Assembly: GCA_002305545.1 (NCBI GenBank)
Contig: DBRG01000004.1
Coordinates: 62,001 to 126,000 of the forward strand
Reading direction: 5' to 3'
Source: Bacteroidales bacterium UBA1374
GTDB lineage: Bacteria; Bacteroidota; Bacteroidia; Bacteroidales; UBA932
DNA: 64,000 bases
Shown here piece after piece: positions 1-8,083 of this stretch; position 1 is the first letter of the stretch, and every line of letters begins with the position of its first letter. The notes under the pieces were generated by a model that saw only the letters and a list, made by a program, of their open reading frames with translations, made no database searches and was not told where the DNA came from. Made by a program: the position numbers and the translations under genes.

Positions 1-1126
1 AAGAGAGCTCTTCCACGGCATTGCCCATCTGGTTAAGACAATTGCTCACGTTCAGGCGCAGTGTCCTTTCTGAATTGATGCGGCTGTCTTCCAGTGTTTC
101 CAGCCTTAGTTTGCTTTGCCGTACCTGTTGTTGCCGTTTCATCCCGCTAAACAAAGGGATGTTCAGCGCAAGGGAAGCAGTGGAGTAGGGGTACCAGTTA
201 TAATTGGAGAACCTGAAGTCATTGTTCATGGATGAGTACTGATAGTTGGAAGAAAGGCTCAGGGTGGGAAGATAGGATGCTTTTGTGATCTTCATGGCCA
301 GTTCCATTTGTTGTTTCTGGATGTCAAGCTGCATCAGGTCAGTGTTTTTCTCCAGGGAAAACTCATTGGCGGCCGACAAACTCCCAGGATTCACTTCTCC
401 TTCGTATTGGATCAGCGACCCTTCAAAGATTACAGGATACTCAATATCTAGCCCCATCAGGGCTTTGAGCTGCATTGATGCCAGTTCGATAGCTGTTTCC
501 GAGGCCAATAGGTTCGGACGCTGGTTCTTCAGGGCAACCTCGGCGCGGAGTTTGTCAAACTCACTGGCCATCCCCTGCTCATATTTGTCGGTAACGGTTT
601 TGGTGTTCAGTGCCACATTGTCATAATTTTTCTTTAACACAACATAGGAATCCTTGGCCAGCAGCAGAGAGTAGTATGCTTGTTTAACGGCGCTGATCAT
701 GGCTAACCTGCCGGAACGGGCTTTTTCCACTGCCAGATCAATATCCAGGGCCGAAAGCTGTACTGTCTTCCATAAGGCAGGTGCAACTAACGGGAGTGAT
801 AGTGTTACTCCTCCCATCCAGTTGTTATCCGTTCCTACCGAGATTTCGGTAGGCGTTCCTCCAAAATCAAATACCATAACCTGTTTTTTAAGGGTACGGT
901 TATACACTCCGCTTGCCGAGATTTTTGGCCAAAGTCCCGATTGGGTTTCTTTACGCGCATAAAAAGCACGTTCAACCTCACGGTCCGCGATCCGGATGAC
1001 CGGACTCTCTGAAAGTGCGATTTCCAGAGCTGTTTCCAGGTCCACATACAGTGTGTCCTGTGCCCTGAGCAATTGCCCTTGAGAAAAAGATAATAAGAAA
1101 ACAAGAATACAGGCAGATTTCTTCAT
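1..1126 (-). CDS. TolC-family outer-membrane efflux channel, C-terminus cut by window edge
   Basis: The reading frame opens with an ATG followed by a Sec signal peptide (MKKSACILVFLLSFSQG, then a likely cut after RAQ). The mature part shows the outer-membrane-factor pattern: DLETALEIALSESPVIRIADREVE near residues 30-50 and long amphipathic helices. TolC proteins form the outer-membrane duct of tripartite exporters or type I secretion. About 375 codons are present and the rest lies outside the window, where a periplasmic adaptor and inner-membrane pump might be expected. It lies 86 bases downstream of four exported hydrolases on the same strand, so it could be co-transcribed, but that is inference. 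Family call secure, substrate unknown. Confidence 0.85.
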   Translation of the reverse strand, partial: MKKSACILVFLLSFSQGQLLRAQDTLYVDLETALEIALSESPVIRIADREVERAFYARKETQSGLWPKISASGVYNRTLKKQVMVFDFGGTPTEISVGTDNNWMGGVTLSLPLVAPALWKTVQLSALDIDLAVEKARSGRLAMISAVKQAYYSLLLAKDSYVVLKKNYDNVALNTKTVTDKYEQGMASEFDKLRAEVALKNQRPNLLASETAIELASMQLKALMGLDIEYPVIFEGSLIQYEGEVNPGSLSAANEFSLEKNTDLMQLDIQKQQMELAMKITKASYLPTLSLSSNYQYSSMNNDFRFSNYNWYPYSTASLALNIPLFSGMKRQQQVRQSKLRLETLEDSRINSERTLRLNVSNCLNQMGNAVEELS

Positions 1127-1212
1127 AACCTAACAATAAAAAACGAGCATGCAAAGTAAAGCAGATTTTATGCCAGGAACAAATCTTGTAATAAAAAAGG
1201 GAAGGAAAATTA

Positions 1213-2352
1213 TCAGAAACGGGTCCAGAAGGCCAACCGTTTCATTAGCAAATGAATTCCCATTCGCAGGAAGAACCATTTTCCGAATTCATAGTGGCCA
1301 CCTTTGCCATAACGGCTGTGGATGCAGGCTCCGCGTTTTCTGAACTGTTCCACGGTATAGGTTGCCACGCGTGTAGGAACTGACAAATCATCAGAAGCAT
1401 GGGCTATCAGAATATGTGTTTTTGGAGTCCATCCGTCCGCCAGTGAATTTTCCCTGAACTTATCCCAGAGTTTTTTGATCTCGCTGTTTCTTTCGGGTGT
1501 AAAGAAATCGGGGTGCATATATTTGTGAAGATCCTGGCCTATCCATTCGGTCAACTGATCCCGGTAGTGCGTCCTGTCCAGCCAGCTATCCATGTTTTCC
1601 AGTAGGGGGCCGATAAAGACCCGTGAATAATCCAGGTTGAGGCCGTACCACTTGTCGTACGCCTTGAAGATACCGGGGGCAGCAGGATATTGAGCAAAAC
1701 CGGTTTTGACAAATTCCTCAAAAGCAACGTTCAGATCGTATATCCCGCCTCCTATTATTGCCCTGTCAATGATGATGTCTTCGGGTTGTTCCTGTTCAAT
1801 GTGCCGTACCAGTGCCAGGGCTCCCGACCCTCCCATGGAATATCCCCCTATGGATATGTGCTTTTGCAGGGGATAACCCAGGATTGTAGCAAAGTATTCA
1901 ATGGTTGCGCGATGCATATCATATGCTACCCGTCCCGTGTTTTCTGCCATCAGGAAAGGGTATTCTATCGTATCTTTAGTGATGCCGTTGCCCAACAGGT
2001 CAGGAATGATGACAATGTAACCCAGAAATGACAAGACCCCTTCAAACAGGATGAGCGCGTCACTGCCCGAGCCGAATTTGTCTATATTGGCCGAGGGTAA
2101 AAAATGAAGGACACCACGCGGCTTCATGTTGAGTGGGCGCATGATGATACCGGAAGACAGCACAGGGTTTCCCAGGGGATCTATGGTGTTGTATGATATG
2201 GCTGTTATGCGCACCCTCATTCTGACGAAGGCTTTGATCAGGGGTTCTATCCGGGATAGATCCAGAGAGGGGAAGTCTTTTTTTACTTCGACAAATACAT
2301 CGGAGATGGAAAAATCTCCTTCTTTGAGAATATCTTTATAAAAACGGGACAT
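1213..2352 (-). CDS. Alpha/beta hydrolase, secretory-lipase-like, paralog 4, no signal peptide
   Basis: Fourth and last of four tandem paralogs (379 aa). The nucleophile elbow GYSMG puts the serine at about residue 172. The paralog alignment supports Asp322 (in HASDDLSVP) and His353 (in GGHYEFG) as the rest of the triad. The SYNTIDPLGNPV block near residue 53 recalls secretory lipases of the LIP type, so esterase or lipase activity is likely; the substrate is unknown. Unlike the other three copies it begins directly with MSRFYKDILKEG, which aligns with mature-region sequence of its neighbour, and there is an in-frame stop three codons upstream. The export signal is therefore missing. It starts 2 bases after the previous paralog ends. 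Confidence 0.75.
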   Translation of the reverse strand: MSRFYKDILKEGDFSISDVFVEVKKDFPSLDLSRIEPLIKAFVRMRVRITAISYNTIDPLGNPVLSSGIIMRPLNMKPRGVLHFLPSANIDKFGSGSDALILFEGVLSFLGYIVIIPDLLGNGITKDTIEYPFLMAENTGRVAYDMHRATIEYFATILGYPLQKHISIGGYSMGGSGALALVRHIEQEQPEDIIIDRAIIGGGIYDLNVAFEEFVKTGFAQYPAAPGIFKAYDKWYGLNLDYSRVFIGPLLENMDSWLDRTHYRDQLTEWIGQDLHKYMHPDFFTPERNSEIKKLWDKFRENSLADGWTPKTHILIAHASDDLSVPTRVATYTVEQFRKRGACIHSRYGKGGHYEFGKWFFLRMGIHLLMKRLAFWTRF

Positions 2353-2354
2353 AG

Positions 2355-3548
2355 TTATTTAGCAGTTAAAAACAGGCAACATGATATGAAAAATTCTATA
2401 CCGTAATTGTAATGACCTCCGGAGCCTTTTGTCATCACGGCTTGTGACTTAGAATTCATAATGTTAAAAAACGCCTGCGTTTCTTCATAAGGGACAGACA
2501 GATCGTCTCTCGCATGTCCCAGGTAAATGCGGGTACGGGTATTCCATCCTTCCAGCATGGAATGCAACGACAGTGCGTTTTCGATTTTTTTGATTTCGGA
2601 ATTACCCTCCTGGGAGAAGAAATCCGGGTGCATGTAAGTATTCAGCTGCGGGCCTATCATCTCTCTCATCTGGCCGGCGTTCCTTGTCCCGTCCAGCCAT
2701 TCTTCCCGGTTGGCAAACAACGCACCCGTAAAAATCCTTGAATAATCCAGTTGCAGATCGTACCAGTAGTCCATACTTTTGATCATCAGAGGAATCAGGG
2801 GATACTCGGCATAACCCCTATCTTTCAGGATCTCATACGTTTCGCTCATGTCGTATACACCACCTCCGGCAAAAAGTCGCTTCACTTTCACAGAGGATTC
2901 TGCCAGCTGGTCTATGTACCGGAGCAGGGCTACAGCACCGGTAGCCCCTCCCGAATAACCGAAAATATCTATTTCGGGATCAAGTGGCTCCTTTTTGTAG
3001 CGGGTAAAGTATTCCATCGACGCCAGTTGCATATCATAGCACACACGGCCGGTATTGTCCATGAACAGGAATGGTTGCGGAAGGCCTGCGCTTGTCCCGC
3101 TTCCTATCAGATCGGGAATAATCACGGTAAAACCCAGGAACGCGAACACCCCTTCGGTGATGATGAGAAGGTCGCTGCCTCCTTCCAGACTGGACAAAGG
3201 GGTTGTGGGTGGCACATGAATCACTCCCCTTGAAGGCATTCCCAGGGGCTTGACGATAATACCCGAGGCAATGACGGGATCACCCTTCGGATCAACCGTA
3301 TTATAAGAGATGGCGGTGACTTTCACCCGCATATCCAGATTAAAGAGATCGACTACTGATTCCATCATGGAAAAATCCAGTTCAGGAAAATCCCTGAGCG
3401 TCAACGCTATCATCTCATGCATGCTGAATTCCTGTGACTGTAGCACAGATACCAGGTATCCTTCCGGAGGCCTGATAGCACGGTCCATTTTATTGCACGA
3501 GAGAAAAACCAGCAACAGAAGGGTCGCCAGCAATCCTTTATGTCTCAT
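2355..3548 (-). CDS. Alpha/beta hydrolase lipoprotein, secretory-lipase-like, paralog 3
   Basis: This 397-residue protein starts with a lipoprotein signal (LLLLVFLSC, Cys18), which predicts a lipid-anchored cell-envelope enzyme. The elbow is GYSGG with Ser199; Asp349 (HARDDLSVP) and His379 (GGHYNYG) complete a plausible catalytic triad. It is closest in sequence to the downstream paralog at 1213-2352: both share SYNT-DP, PDL-G and HARDD/HASDD blocks, so these two form one sub-pair. It begins only 5 bases after the fourth of the four micro-peptide genes, which suggests translational or operonic linkage with them. An esterase or lipase role is inferred from the fold; no substrate can be read from the sequence. 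Confidence 0.8.
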   Translation of the reverse strand: MRHKGLLATLLLLVFLSCNKMDRAIRPPEGYLVSVLQSQEFSMHEMIALTLRDFPELDFSMMESVVDLFNLDMRVKVTAISYNTVDPKGDPVIASGIIVKPLGMPSRGVIHVPPTTPLSSLEGGSDLLIITEGVFAFLGFTVIIPDLIGSGTSAGLPQPFLFMDNTGRVCYDMQLASMEYFTRYKKEPLDPEIDIFGYSGGATGAVALLRYIDQLAESSVKVKRLFAGGGVYDMSETYEILKDRGYAEYPLIPLMIKSMDYWYDLQLDYSRIFTGALFANREEWLDGTRNAGQMREMIGPQLNTYMHPDFFSQEGNSEIKKIENALSLHSMLEGWNTRTRIYLGHARDDLSVPYEETQAFFNIMNSKSQAVMTKGSGGHYNYGIEFFISCCLFLTAK

Positions 3549-3553
3549 ATACG

Positions 3554-3634
3554 TCAGAATCCCCCCAGAACAATCAAAGCCAGCAGGGACATCAACGATC
3601 CCACTATTATAAGTATTTTAGATATCAGGTCCAT
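3554..3634 (-). CDS. Micro-membrane-peptide B' (26 aa)
   Basis: An ATG-to-TGA frame of 26 codons encodes MDLISKILIIVGSL followed by MSLLALIVLGGF. After a short MDLISK head it is entirely hydrophobic, long enough for a single membrane helix. It has the same length as peptide B (3767-3847) and matches it at M1, D2, I7, L17, L18, A19, L23, G24 and F26, with K/R at position 6. It ends 5 bases before the paralog 3 hydrolase start. No known family is recognised. The duplication and head-to-tail packing, rather than length, argue that it is a real gene. Confidence 0.6.
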   Translation of the reverse strand: MDLISKILIIVGSLMSLLALIVLGGF

Positions 3635-3655
3635 TGAAGTATAAGTTTACAGTTA

Positions 3656-3748
3656 TTATCCCCATGCCAGGAGGATCAGACAAATCATCATGATTAGCGG
3701 CCCGGCAATGCCTGCAATCTTCATGATCAGATTCCAGTTAATAGTCAT
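3656..3748 (-). CDS. Micro-membrane-peptide A' (30 aa)
   Basis: An ATG-to-TAA frame of 30 codons gives MTINWNLIMKIAGIAG followed by PLIMMICLILLAWG. One hydrophobic helix carries a lysine at position 10, a Gly-Pro-Leu core and a terminal Trp-Gly. The same spacing of K, I, GPL, I, L and WG occurs in peptide A (3869-4006), which is longer at its C-terminus. The gene lies 18 bases after peptide B and 21 bases before peptide B'. The upstream bases are A/T-rich (TAATTAAAGG), as usual for initiation in this phylum. Function is unknown; a membrane-inserted partner, small toxin or regulatory peptide are all possible. Confidence 0.6.
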   Translation of the reverse strand: MTINWNLIMKIAGIAGPLIMMICLILLAWG

Positions 3749-3766
3749 AGTGAATACCTTTAATTA

Positions 3767-3847
3767 TTAAAAAACACCTAAAAAAACGAATGCCAGGAGT
3801 GTGATAATTAAACTGAGCATTGCGGCAATTCTTAAAAAATCATCCAT
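3767..3847 (-). CDS. Micro-membrane-peptide B (26 aa)
   Basis: A 26-codon frame (MDDFLRIAAMLSLI, then ITLLAFVFLGVF) ends in TAA. It has a charged head (D2, D3, R6) followed by a single hydrophobic helix and a C-terminal LG-x-F shared with peptide B' (3554-3634). It lies between peptide A and peptide A', with gaps of 21 and 18 bases. No homologous family can be named. The match in length and register to its duplicate supports coding, though a search for homologs in related genomes would be the real test. Confidence 0.55.
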   Translation of the reverse strand: MDDFLRIAAMLSLIITLLAFVFLGVF

Positions 3848-3868
3848 AACGATAGCGTTTAATAAAGT

Positions 3869-4006
3869 TTACAGGATCAGGCCGACAAGATAGGAAATCA
3901 TTTCAAAACCCCATCCTAGCCATAAGTTGCCAATCAGGCACATCAGGGGCCCCAGGATGGCGAACACTTTCCAGATCCAGTGAGGATCAGCAGTCAATTT
4001 TGTCAT
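3869..4006 (-). CDS. Micro-membrane-peptide A (45 aa)
   Basis: A 45-codon frame starts with MTKLTADPHWIWKVFAILGP and continues with a hydrophobic stretch ending in YLVGLIL. It is Trp-rich (W10, W12, W29, W32) with the Lys-x5-Gly-Pro-Leu core also present in peptide A'. It is probably one or two membrane passes. It starts 8 bases after the end of the second hydrolase and is the first of four consecutive micro-genes (A, B, A', B'). The head MTKLTADPHW is polar enough to sit on one face of the membrane. No known family is recognised. Confidence 0.6.
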   Translation of the reverse strand: MTKLTADPHWIWKVFAILGPLMCLIGNLWLGWGFEMISYLVGLIL

Positions 4007-4014
4007 AACGTTAA

Positions 4015-5289
4015 TTATTTTATTAAAAGATAAAACATAGAAGTAGCGATAAATTGGAAACCGGCCTCAAAATGATCTCCGGTTATGCGTTCGTAAGTAA
4101 TGGCACATCCCCTCTTTTTGTACTCTCTGTAAAGCAGGTCGGAACACTCTACGGGAATCAGGTTGTCCTGTGCCGAATGAATCAGGTGTATCTCTGTAAA
4201 CGGTCCCGGCGTATAGTTGTATACAATGGAATTCATCTCCAGGGGGTCCCTTAGCTTAAGAAATTCGCTGCTTAGCTCCGGAATGAAAAAATCTGCGTGC
4301 ATGTAATTCCGAAGATCACTGCCCCAGCGGCGTATGATACTTGAAAGGCTTCGCTTTCCGCTAAACCACCATGCATATCCGTCCCCTCCTTCTTCCGGGT
4401 CCGGAGAATTAACCGGGTTTTCCATACCGTTCGTAAAGATTCTGGAATAATCCAGTTGCAGGTTGTAGAACTTGTCCAATCCAATAATTACCATTGGGAT
4501 GGACTGATAATCGTTCCTTCCGGTCCGGACGTAGGCCCTGAAAGCTTCCAGGCCATCGTACACGCCTCCCCCGGTGATCACCTTATCCACTTTTATACCG
4601 GTGGGGTGGTCCTGATAATACCATGCCATAGCCATGGATGTGCTTCCTCCAAGGGAGTACCCTAAAATGGTACTACGGTTCCCAAGTTGGTAATTCTCTG
4701 TCAGCAGGAGGTAGTCTTCTACTGCTTTGCGCATGTGATAAGCAGCAATTCCGGCATTTTCCGCTATCAGGTAGGGGCGGGGCCAATCTTCGGTATACCG
4801 GACACCTACAAAATCAGGGTTGATAGTAATATAACCCAGCATGCAAGGTACACTTTCAAACGAAAACTTTTTTTGTTCGACGTACAGCGAAGGTGCTTCA
4901 CTATCTCGCATCAGGGCAATGGGGGGAACTTCCACAACACCTGGGGGGTTGAGGTCTTTTGGATAAAAGAATGCCCCGGTTGCAATAACCGCATTACCAA
5001 ACGGATCGATGGTTTTATAGGATATGGAAACGCCACGGATCTGCCGCTGCAATCCTTTCCGGAAAAACTGCTCAATATCCTCCTTAGTCTTTTCAGGAAA
5101 CACAAAGTTCAGGTCTTCAACAAGCCCCAAAACGGATTCAAACGCAAAGCCTGCAGTAAAGTCCCATACGCCCAGCTCTTCTACCAGATATACCGGGGTA
5201 TATTCCCTGATGCTGTCCTGAGGGGTACAACCCCAAAAGCAAAAAGAGGAAAGAAAGATTACACTTAAGGATAAGTATTTTTTTGTCAT
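4015..5289 (-). CDS. Alpha/beta hydrolase lipoprotein, secretory-lipase-like, paralog 2
   Basis: This 424-residue protein has a lipoprotein signal ending FCFWGC (Cys21). The elbow GYSLG gives Ser212; Asp375 (HSAQDNLIP) and His406 (GDHFEAG) are the likely partners. The SYKTIDPFGNAV block around residue 90 and the DLRNYMHADFF block near residue 326 are conserved in all four paralogs in some form. It is nearest to paralog 1 at 5315-6574: both share the insert NPVNSPDP..GGDGYA near residue 291, absent from paralogs 3 and 4. So the array looks like two sub-pairs separated by the micro-peptide genes. Envelope esterase or lipase is the best functional guess. Confidence 0.8.
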   Translation of the reverse strand: MTKKYLSLSVIFLSSFCFWGCTPQDSIREYTPVYLVEELGVWDFTAGFAFESVLGLVEDLNFVFPEKTKEDIEQFFRKGLQRQIRGVSISYKTIDPFGNAVIATGAFFYPKDLNPPGVVEVPPIALMRDSEAPSLYVEQKKFSFESVPCMLGYITINPDFVGVRYTEDWPRPYLIAENAGIAAYHMRKAVEDYLLLTENYQLGNRSTILGYSLGGSTSMAMAWYYQDHPTGIKVDKVITGGGVYDGLEAFRAYVRTGRNDYQSIPMVIIGLDKFYNLQLDYSRIFTNGMENPVNSPDPEEGGDGYAWWFSGKRSLSSIIRRWGSDLRNYMHADFFIPELSSEFLKLRDPLEMNSIVYNYTPGPFTEIHLIHSAQDNLIPVECSDLLYREYKKRGCAITYERITGDHFEAGFQFIATSMFYLLIK

Positions 5290-5314
5290 AAATTACAAAA
5301 AAACAGATCAATCA

Positions 5315-6574
5315 TTATTTCAACAACAGATAAAGCATTGCTGTCAGCATGAATTCACTTCCTGCCTGGTAATGGTCTCCTGTAGTACGTATATACTGTA
5401 TGGAACATCCCTTTTCCCTGTAGACCTTGTACAGAAGGTCGGCACAATCGACCGGGATTAAATTGTCTTCTCCGCTGTGAATCAGGCGTATGTCAATTCT
5501 TGGACTGGGAGTCCAGTTGTATACCAGGGAGTTCAGCTCCATACATTCCTGTAGCCTGAGAAATTCACCCCTGGGTTCCTGATGGAAGAAATCCTCATGC
5601 ATATAATTGCGTAAATCACTTCCCCAGCGACGGTAAATGCTCCCGGAACCGTGTGTGCCGTCAAACCAATAGGCATAGCCGTCACCGCCCAGGGCAGGAT
5701 CCGGTGAGTTAACCGGATTCTCCATGCCGTTGGCAAAGATCTTACTGTAATCCAGGTTAAGATCATAAAACGTGTCCATGGAAATGATCACACTGGGAAT
5801 TGCGAGGTAATCACTTTTTTCAGTACGGGCATAGGCCTTGAACGCTTCCAGTCCGTCGTATACACCGCCACCGGTGAAGAGCTGGTCGACAGTTATCCCG
5901 GTAGGATGCGTGGTGTAATATTTGGCTACAGACATGGCAGAAGCTCCTCCCAGCGAATATCCCATAACGGAACTTGTCTTCCCAAGCCTGTAATTTTCCG
6001 TTATAAGCAGATATTCTTCAACGGCTTTGCGCATATGGTATGCAACCAGGCCGGAATTGGCATCGTGAAGGAAAGGGCGCGGCATATCCTGGGTATAGAG
6101 CACTCCCAGCAGGTCCGGATTGATCGCGATATAATTGAGCATGCAAGGGAAAGCTTCTTCAAAAAAACGTTTTCTCCCTACGTAAATGGCGGCACTGGCA
6201 TTCCTGTCCAGGTGCGCAATGGGCGGAACTTCTACTATTCCCCTGGGTTTCAGGTCCCTGGGATAGAAGAAAGCCCCGGTCCCTAGAACAGGATTCCCGA
6301 AGGGGTCAAAAGTCCTGTAGGATATGGCAACCCCGCGAATTTCCTTACTCAGGTAACCCTCGAGGAGTCCCAGTATCTTATTGACCGTCGGATAGCTTGC
6401 GTCTACTTCTAGGGCCTGGAGTAAAGCATTAACGGCATCATTTACAGTGAAATCCCAGGTGTTGAGTTCTTCCACAAAAAATTCAGGAGTCACCTCGTCC
6501 ACCGTATCGTGGGGGGTACAACCTGTCCAGAGAAGTGAAATTAACAGAGCAAAGACTACTGATAAACGTTTCAT
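5315..6574 (-). CDS. Alpha/beta hydrolase lipoprotein, secretory-lipase-like, paralog 1
   Basis: The first of the four paralogs in transcription order (419 aa). The signal peptide ends LLWTGC with Cys19, predicting lipidation. Ser207 in GYSLG, Asp370 in HSGEDNLIP and His401 in GDHYQAG form the expected triad. It shares the NPVNSPDP insert with paralog 2. It starts 30 bases after the M28 peptidase lipoprotein on the same strand, and the five genes from 8047 to 1213 look like one transcription unit of envelope hydrolases. The family resembles secreted LIP-type lipases; whether it acts on acylglycerols, polysaccharide esters or peptides cannot be read from sequence. Confidence 0.8.
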   Translation of the reverse strand: MKRLSVVFALLISLLWTGCTPHDTVDEVTPEFFVEELNTWDFTVNDAVNALLQALEVDASYPTVNKILGLLEGYLSKEIRGVAISYRTFDPFGNPVLGTGAFFYPRDLKPRGIVEVPPIAHLDRNASAAIYVGRKRFFEEAFPCMLNYIAINPDLLGVLYTQDMPRPFLHDANSGLVAYHMRKAVEEYLLITENYRLGKTSSVMGYSLGGASAMSVAKYYTTHPTGITVDQLFTGGGVYDGLEAFKAYARTEKSDYLAIPSVIISMDTFYDLNLDYSKIFANGMENPVNSPDPALGGDGYAYWFDGTHGSGSIYRRWGSDLRNYMHEDFFHQEPRGEFLRLQECMELNSLVYNWTPSPRIDIRLIHSGEDNLIPVDCADLLYKVYREKGCSIQYIRTTGDHYQAGSEFMLTAMLYLLLK

Positions 6575-6604
6575 TATTATAATGTTAGTATTAATATTAA
6601 TAAA

Positions 6605-8047
6605 TCAATTCCATGTCCAGTCTCCTGAAATGACCAGTTCTTCCTGTAATTGGTTGTCTATGAAATAAGTGCGCAACTGTTCCCGGCTCATGCGCGTGGC
6701 AGGAAGTGTCGGCGAGTTGGCTAAAGCATATACCATCATGGCAGAGGTCCTGATATTGCTGTTGATCATTTCCGGGGTTATATGCTGCGGACCGTCAGCG
6801 CTGGTGTGGTATGTGTGGAATGCCTGGTAACGGCATAAAGGAGTGAAAGTGGAGATCCCTTCCATAAGGAAAGGGGCGTGGTCACTTCCCATATAGGTGA
6901 CGTGCTCAATTGTGTTGGTAAAAGCCGAGTCTGTCCGTCCAATCAGCGCACCGGACTGTCTGAAGAAATCTTCAGATTCGTAATGGCCCATCAGGTTAAA
7001 ACCATATGTGTTCACTGTCATGTCGTGATTGAACATGTAGCGGATCCCCTCCAGGAGGTTTCTTTTCCGGGCTTCTCTCACATACAGTTCTGATCCATAA
7101 TGGCCCTGTTCCTCGGCCATGAACAGGACAAATTCTACAGACCTGCGCGTTTTCAGGTTCAGGGCTTTGAAAGTTCTTGCCATTTCCAGAACAGAGACAG
7201 CCCCTGAAGCATTGTCCAGTGCCCCGGGAGCAATATCCCAGGAATCCAGGTGGGCCCCCACTACAATGGTCTCCTGCGGAAGCCCGTAACCTTCCATTCT
7301 TGCCACTACATTTCTGGCATGAGCCTGTTTGCAGGAATTTCTGGTATGAAGGCGTGCTGTACATTTTCCACGTATAAGACTTGCCCTTAATTTTTCTCCC
7401 TGCTCAAAGGAAATGCTTACGGCCGGGATTCTTATCATTTCCCCGTCAAGGGTAGCCGAACCGGTCGAGGGAAGTTCTCCGGGTATGGGATTTACAGCTA
7501 TGCATCCGACAGCACCCTGGGCAATGGCCAGTGACAATTTCTGGGCCCGGTGTGTATTCCTTACGTGCGAAGGGGTTCCCGGGAGCAATCCCAAATGGAT
7601 GAGCACAATTTTCCCGTTTACATCCAAACCGTTGTAGTCATTGATAAGACCGTTACCGGCATCAATAATGGGTGCCTGAATATCCGAGGAGGGAGTATAA
7701 GCCAGGGCAAGTGCCGGGAAATCGACATAAGTACCGGCCGTGTCAATTTTCAGCCTCACATCTTCTCTTAGCCACTGATTGAAGGTAAACGGCTGGAAGA
7801 ACACATTGTCAAATCCATAGGAACGGAACAACAGGGCGGTCAGTTCTTCTGCATACGCAGCAGATTCTGTTCCGGCCATCCGCGGACCATAACGGTCACA
7901 AATTTCCAATAAAAGAGGATAAGCCTGGGAGTGACTCCTGACTTCCAGGTCAATGCTTTTAAAAACATTATGAAGATGTAGTTGCGGATTTTCACATCCG
8001 GAAAGGAATACCAGAATAAATAAGATGAAAAGCCACCTCCACTTCAT
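6605..8047 (-). CDS. M28-family zinc peptidase lipoprotein with PA domain
   Basis: A 480-residue lipoprotein (FLSGC, Cys18) of the aminopeptidase / carboxypeptidase Q type. A protease-associated insert covers roughly residues 120-230. The metal ligands are visible: His266 and Asp268 in VVGAHLDSWD, Asp278 in GALDNASG, Glu312-Glu313 in MAEEQ, Asp342 in FNHDM, and a final His in GSDHAPF. Such enzymes trim amino acids from peptides at the cell envelope. It is the first gene of the minus-strand hydrolase unit and is divergent from comF, sharing a 36-base intergenic region. Confidence 0.9.
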   Translation of the reverse strand: MKWRWLFILFILVFLSGCENPQLHLHNVFKSIDLEVRSHSQAYPLLLEICDRYGPRMAGTESAAYAEELTALLFRSYGFDNVFFQPFTFNQWLREDVRLKIDTAGTYVDFPALALAYTPSSDIQAPIIDAGNGLINDYNGLDVNGKIVLIHLGLLPGTPSHVRNTHRAQKLSLAIAQGAVGCIAVNPIPGELPSTGSATLDGEMIRIPAVSISFEQGEKLRASLIRGKCTARLHTRNSCKQAHARNVVARMEGYGLPQETIVVGAHLDSWDIAPGALDNASGAVSVLEMARTFKALNLKTRRSVEFVLFMAEEQGHYGSELYVREARKRNLLEGIRYMFNHDMTVNTYGFNLMGHYESEDFFRQSGALIGRTDSAFTNTIEHVTYMGSDHAPFLMEGISTFTPLCRYQAFHTYHTSADGPQHITPEMINSNIRTSAMMVYALANSPTLPATRMSREQLRTYFIDNQLQEELVISGDWTWN

Positions 8048-8052
8048 ATCAA

Positions 8053-8060
8053 CAAATATA
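8053..8060 (-). promoter_or_regulatory. Candidate -7 promoter box of the hydrolase operon
   Basis: The minus strand reads TATATTTG, an exact TAnnTTTG match to the Bacteroidota -7 element. Its last base is separated by only 5 bases from the peptidase ATG, so transcription would start at or next to the start codon. The AT-rich 36-base divergent gap makes a chance match possible. Confidence 0.4.
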
Positions 8061-8071
8061 TAAATAATTCA

Positions 8072-8079
8072 TAAATTTG
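8072..8079 (+). promoter_or_regulatory. Candidate -7 promoter box of comF
   Basis: TAAATTTG matches TAnnTTTG and ends 4 bases before the comF ATG, again implying a leaderless or nearly leaderless message. No clear TTG -33 element is seen at the usual distance. Confidence 0.4.
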
Positions 8080-8083
8080 AATT

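Noticed and set aside
835..1104. A short minus-strand frame inside the TolC region
   Set aside because: It is out of frame with the TolC protein, whose longer frame with signal peptide explains the region.
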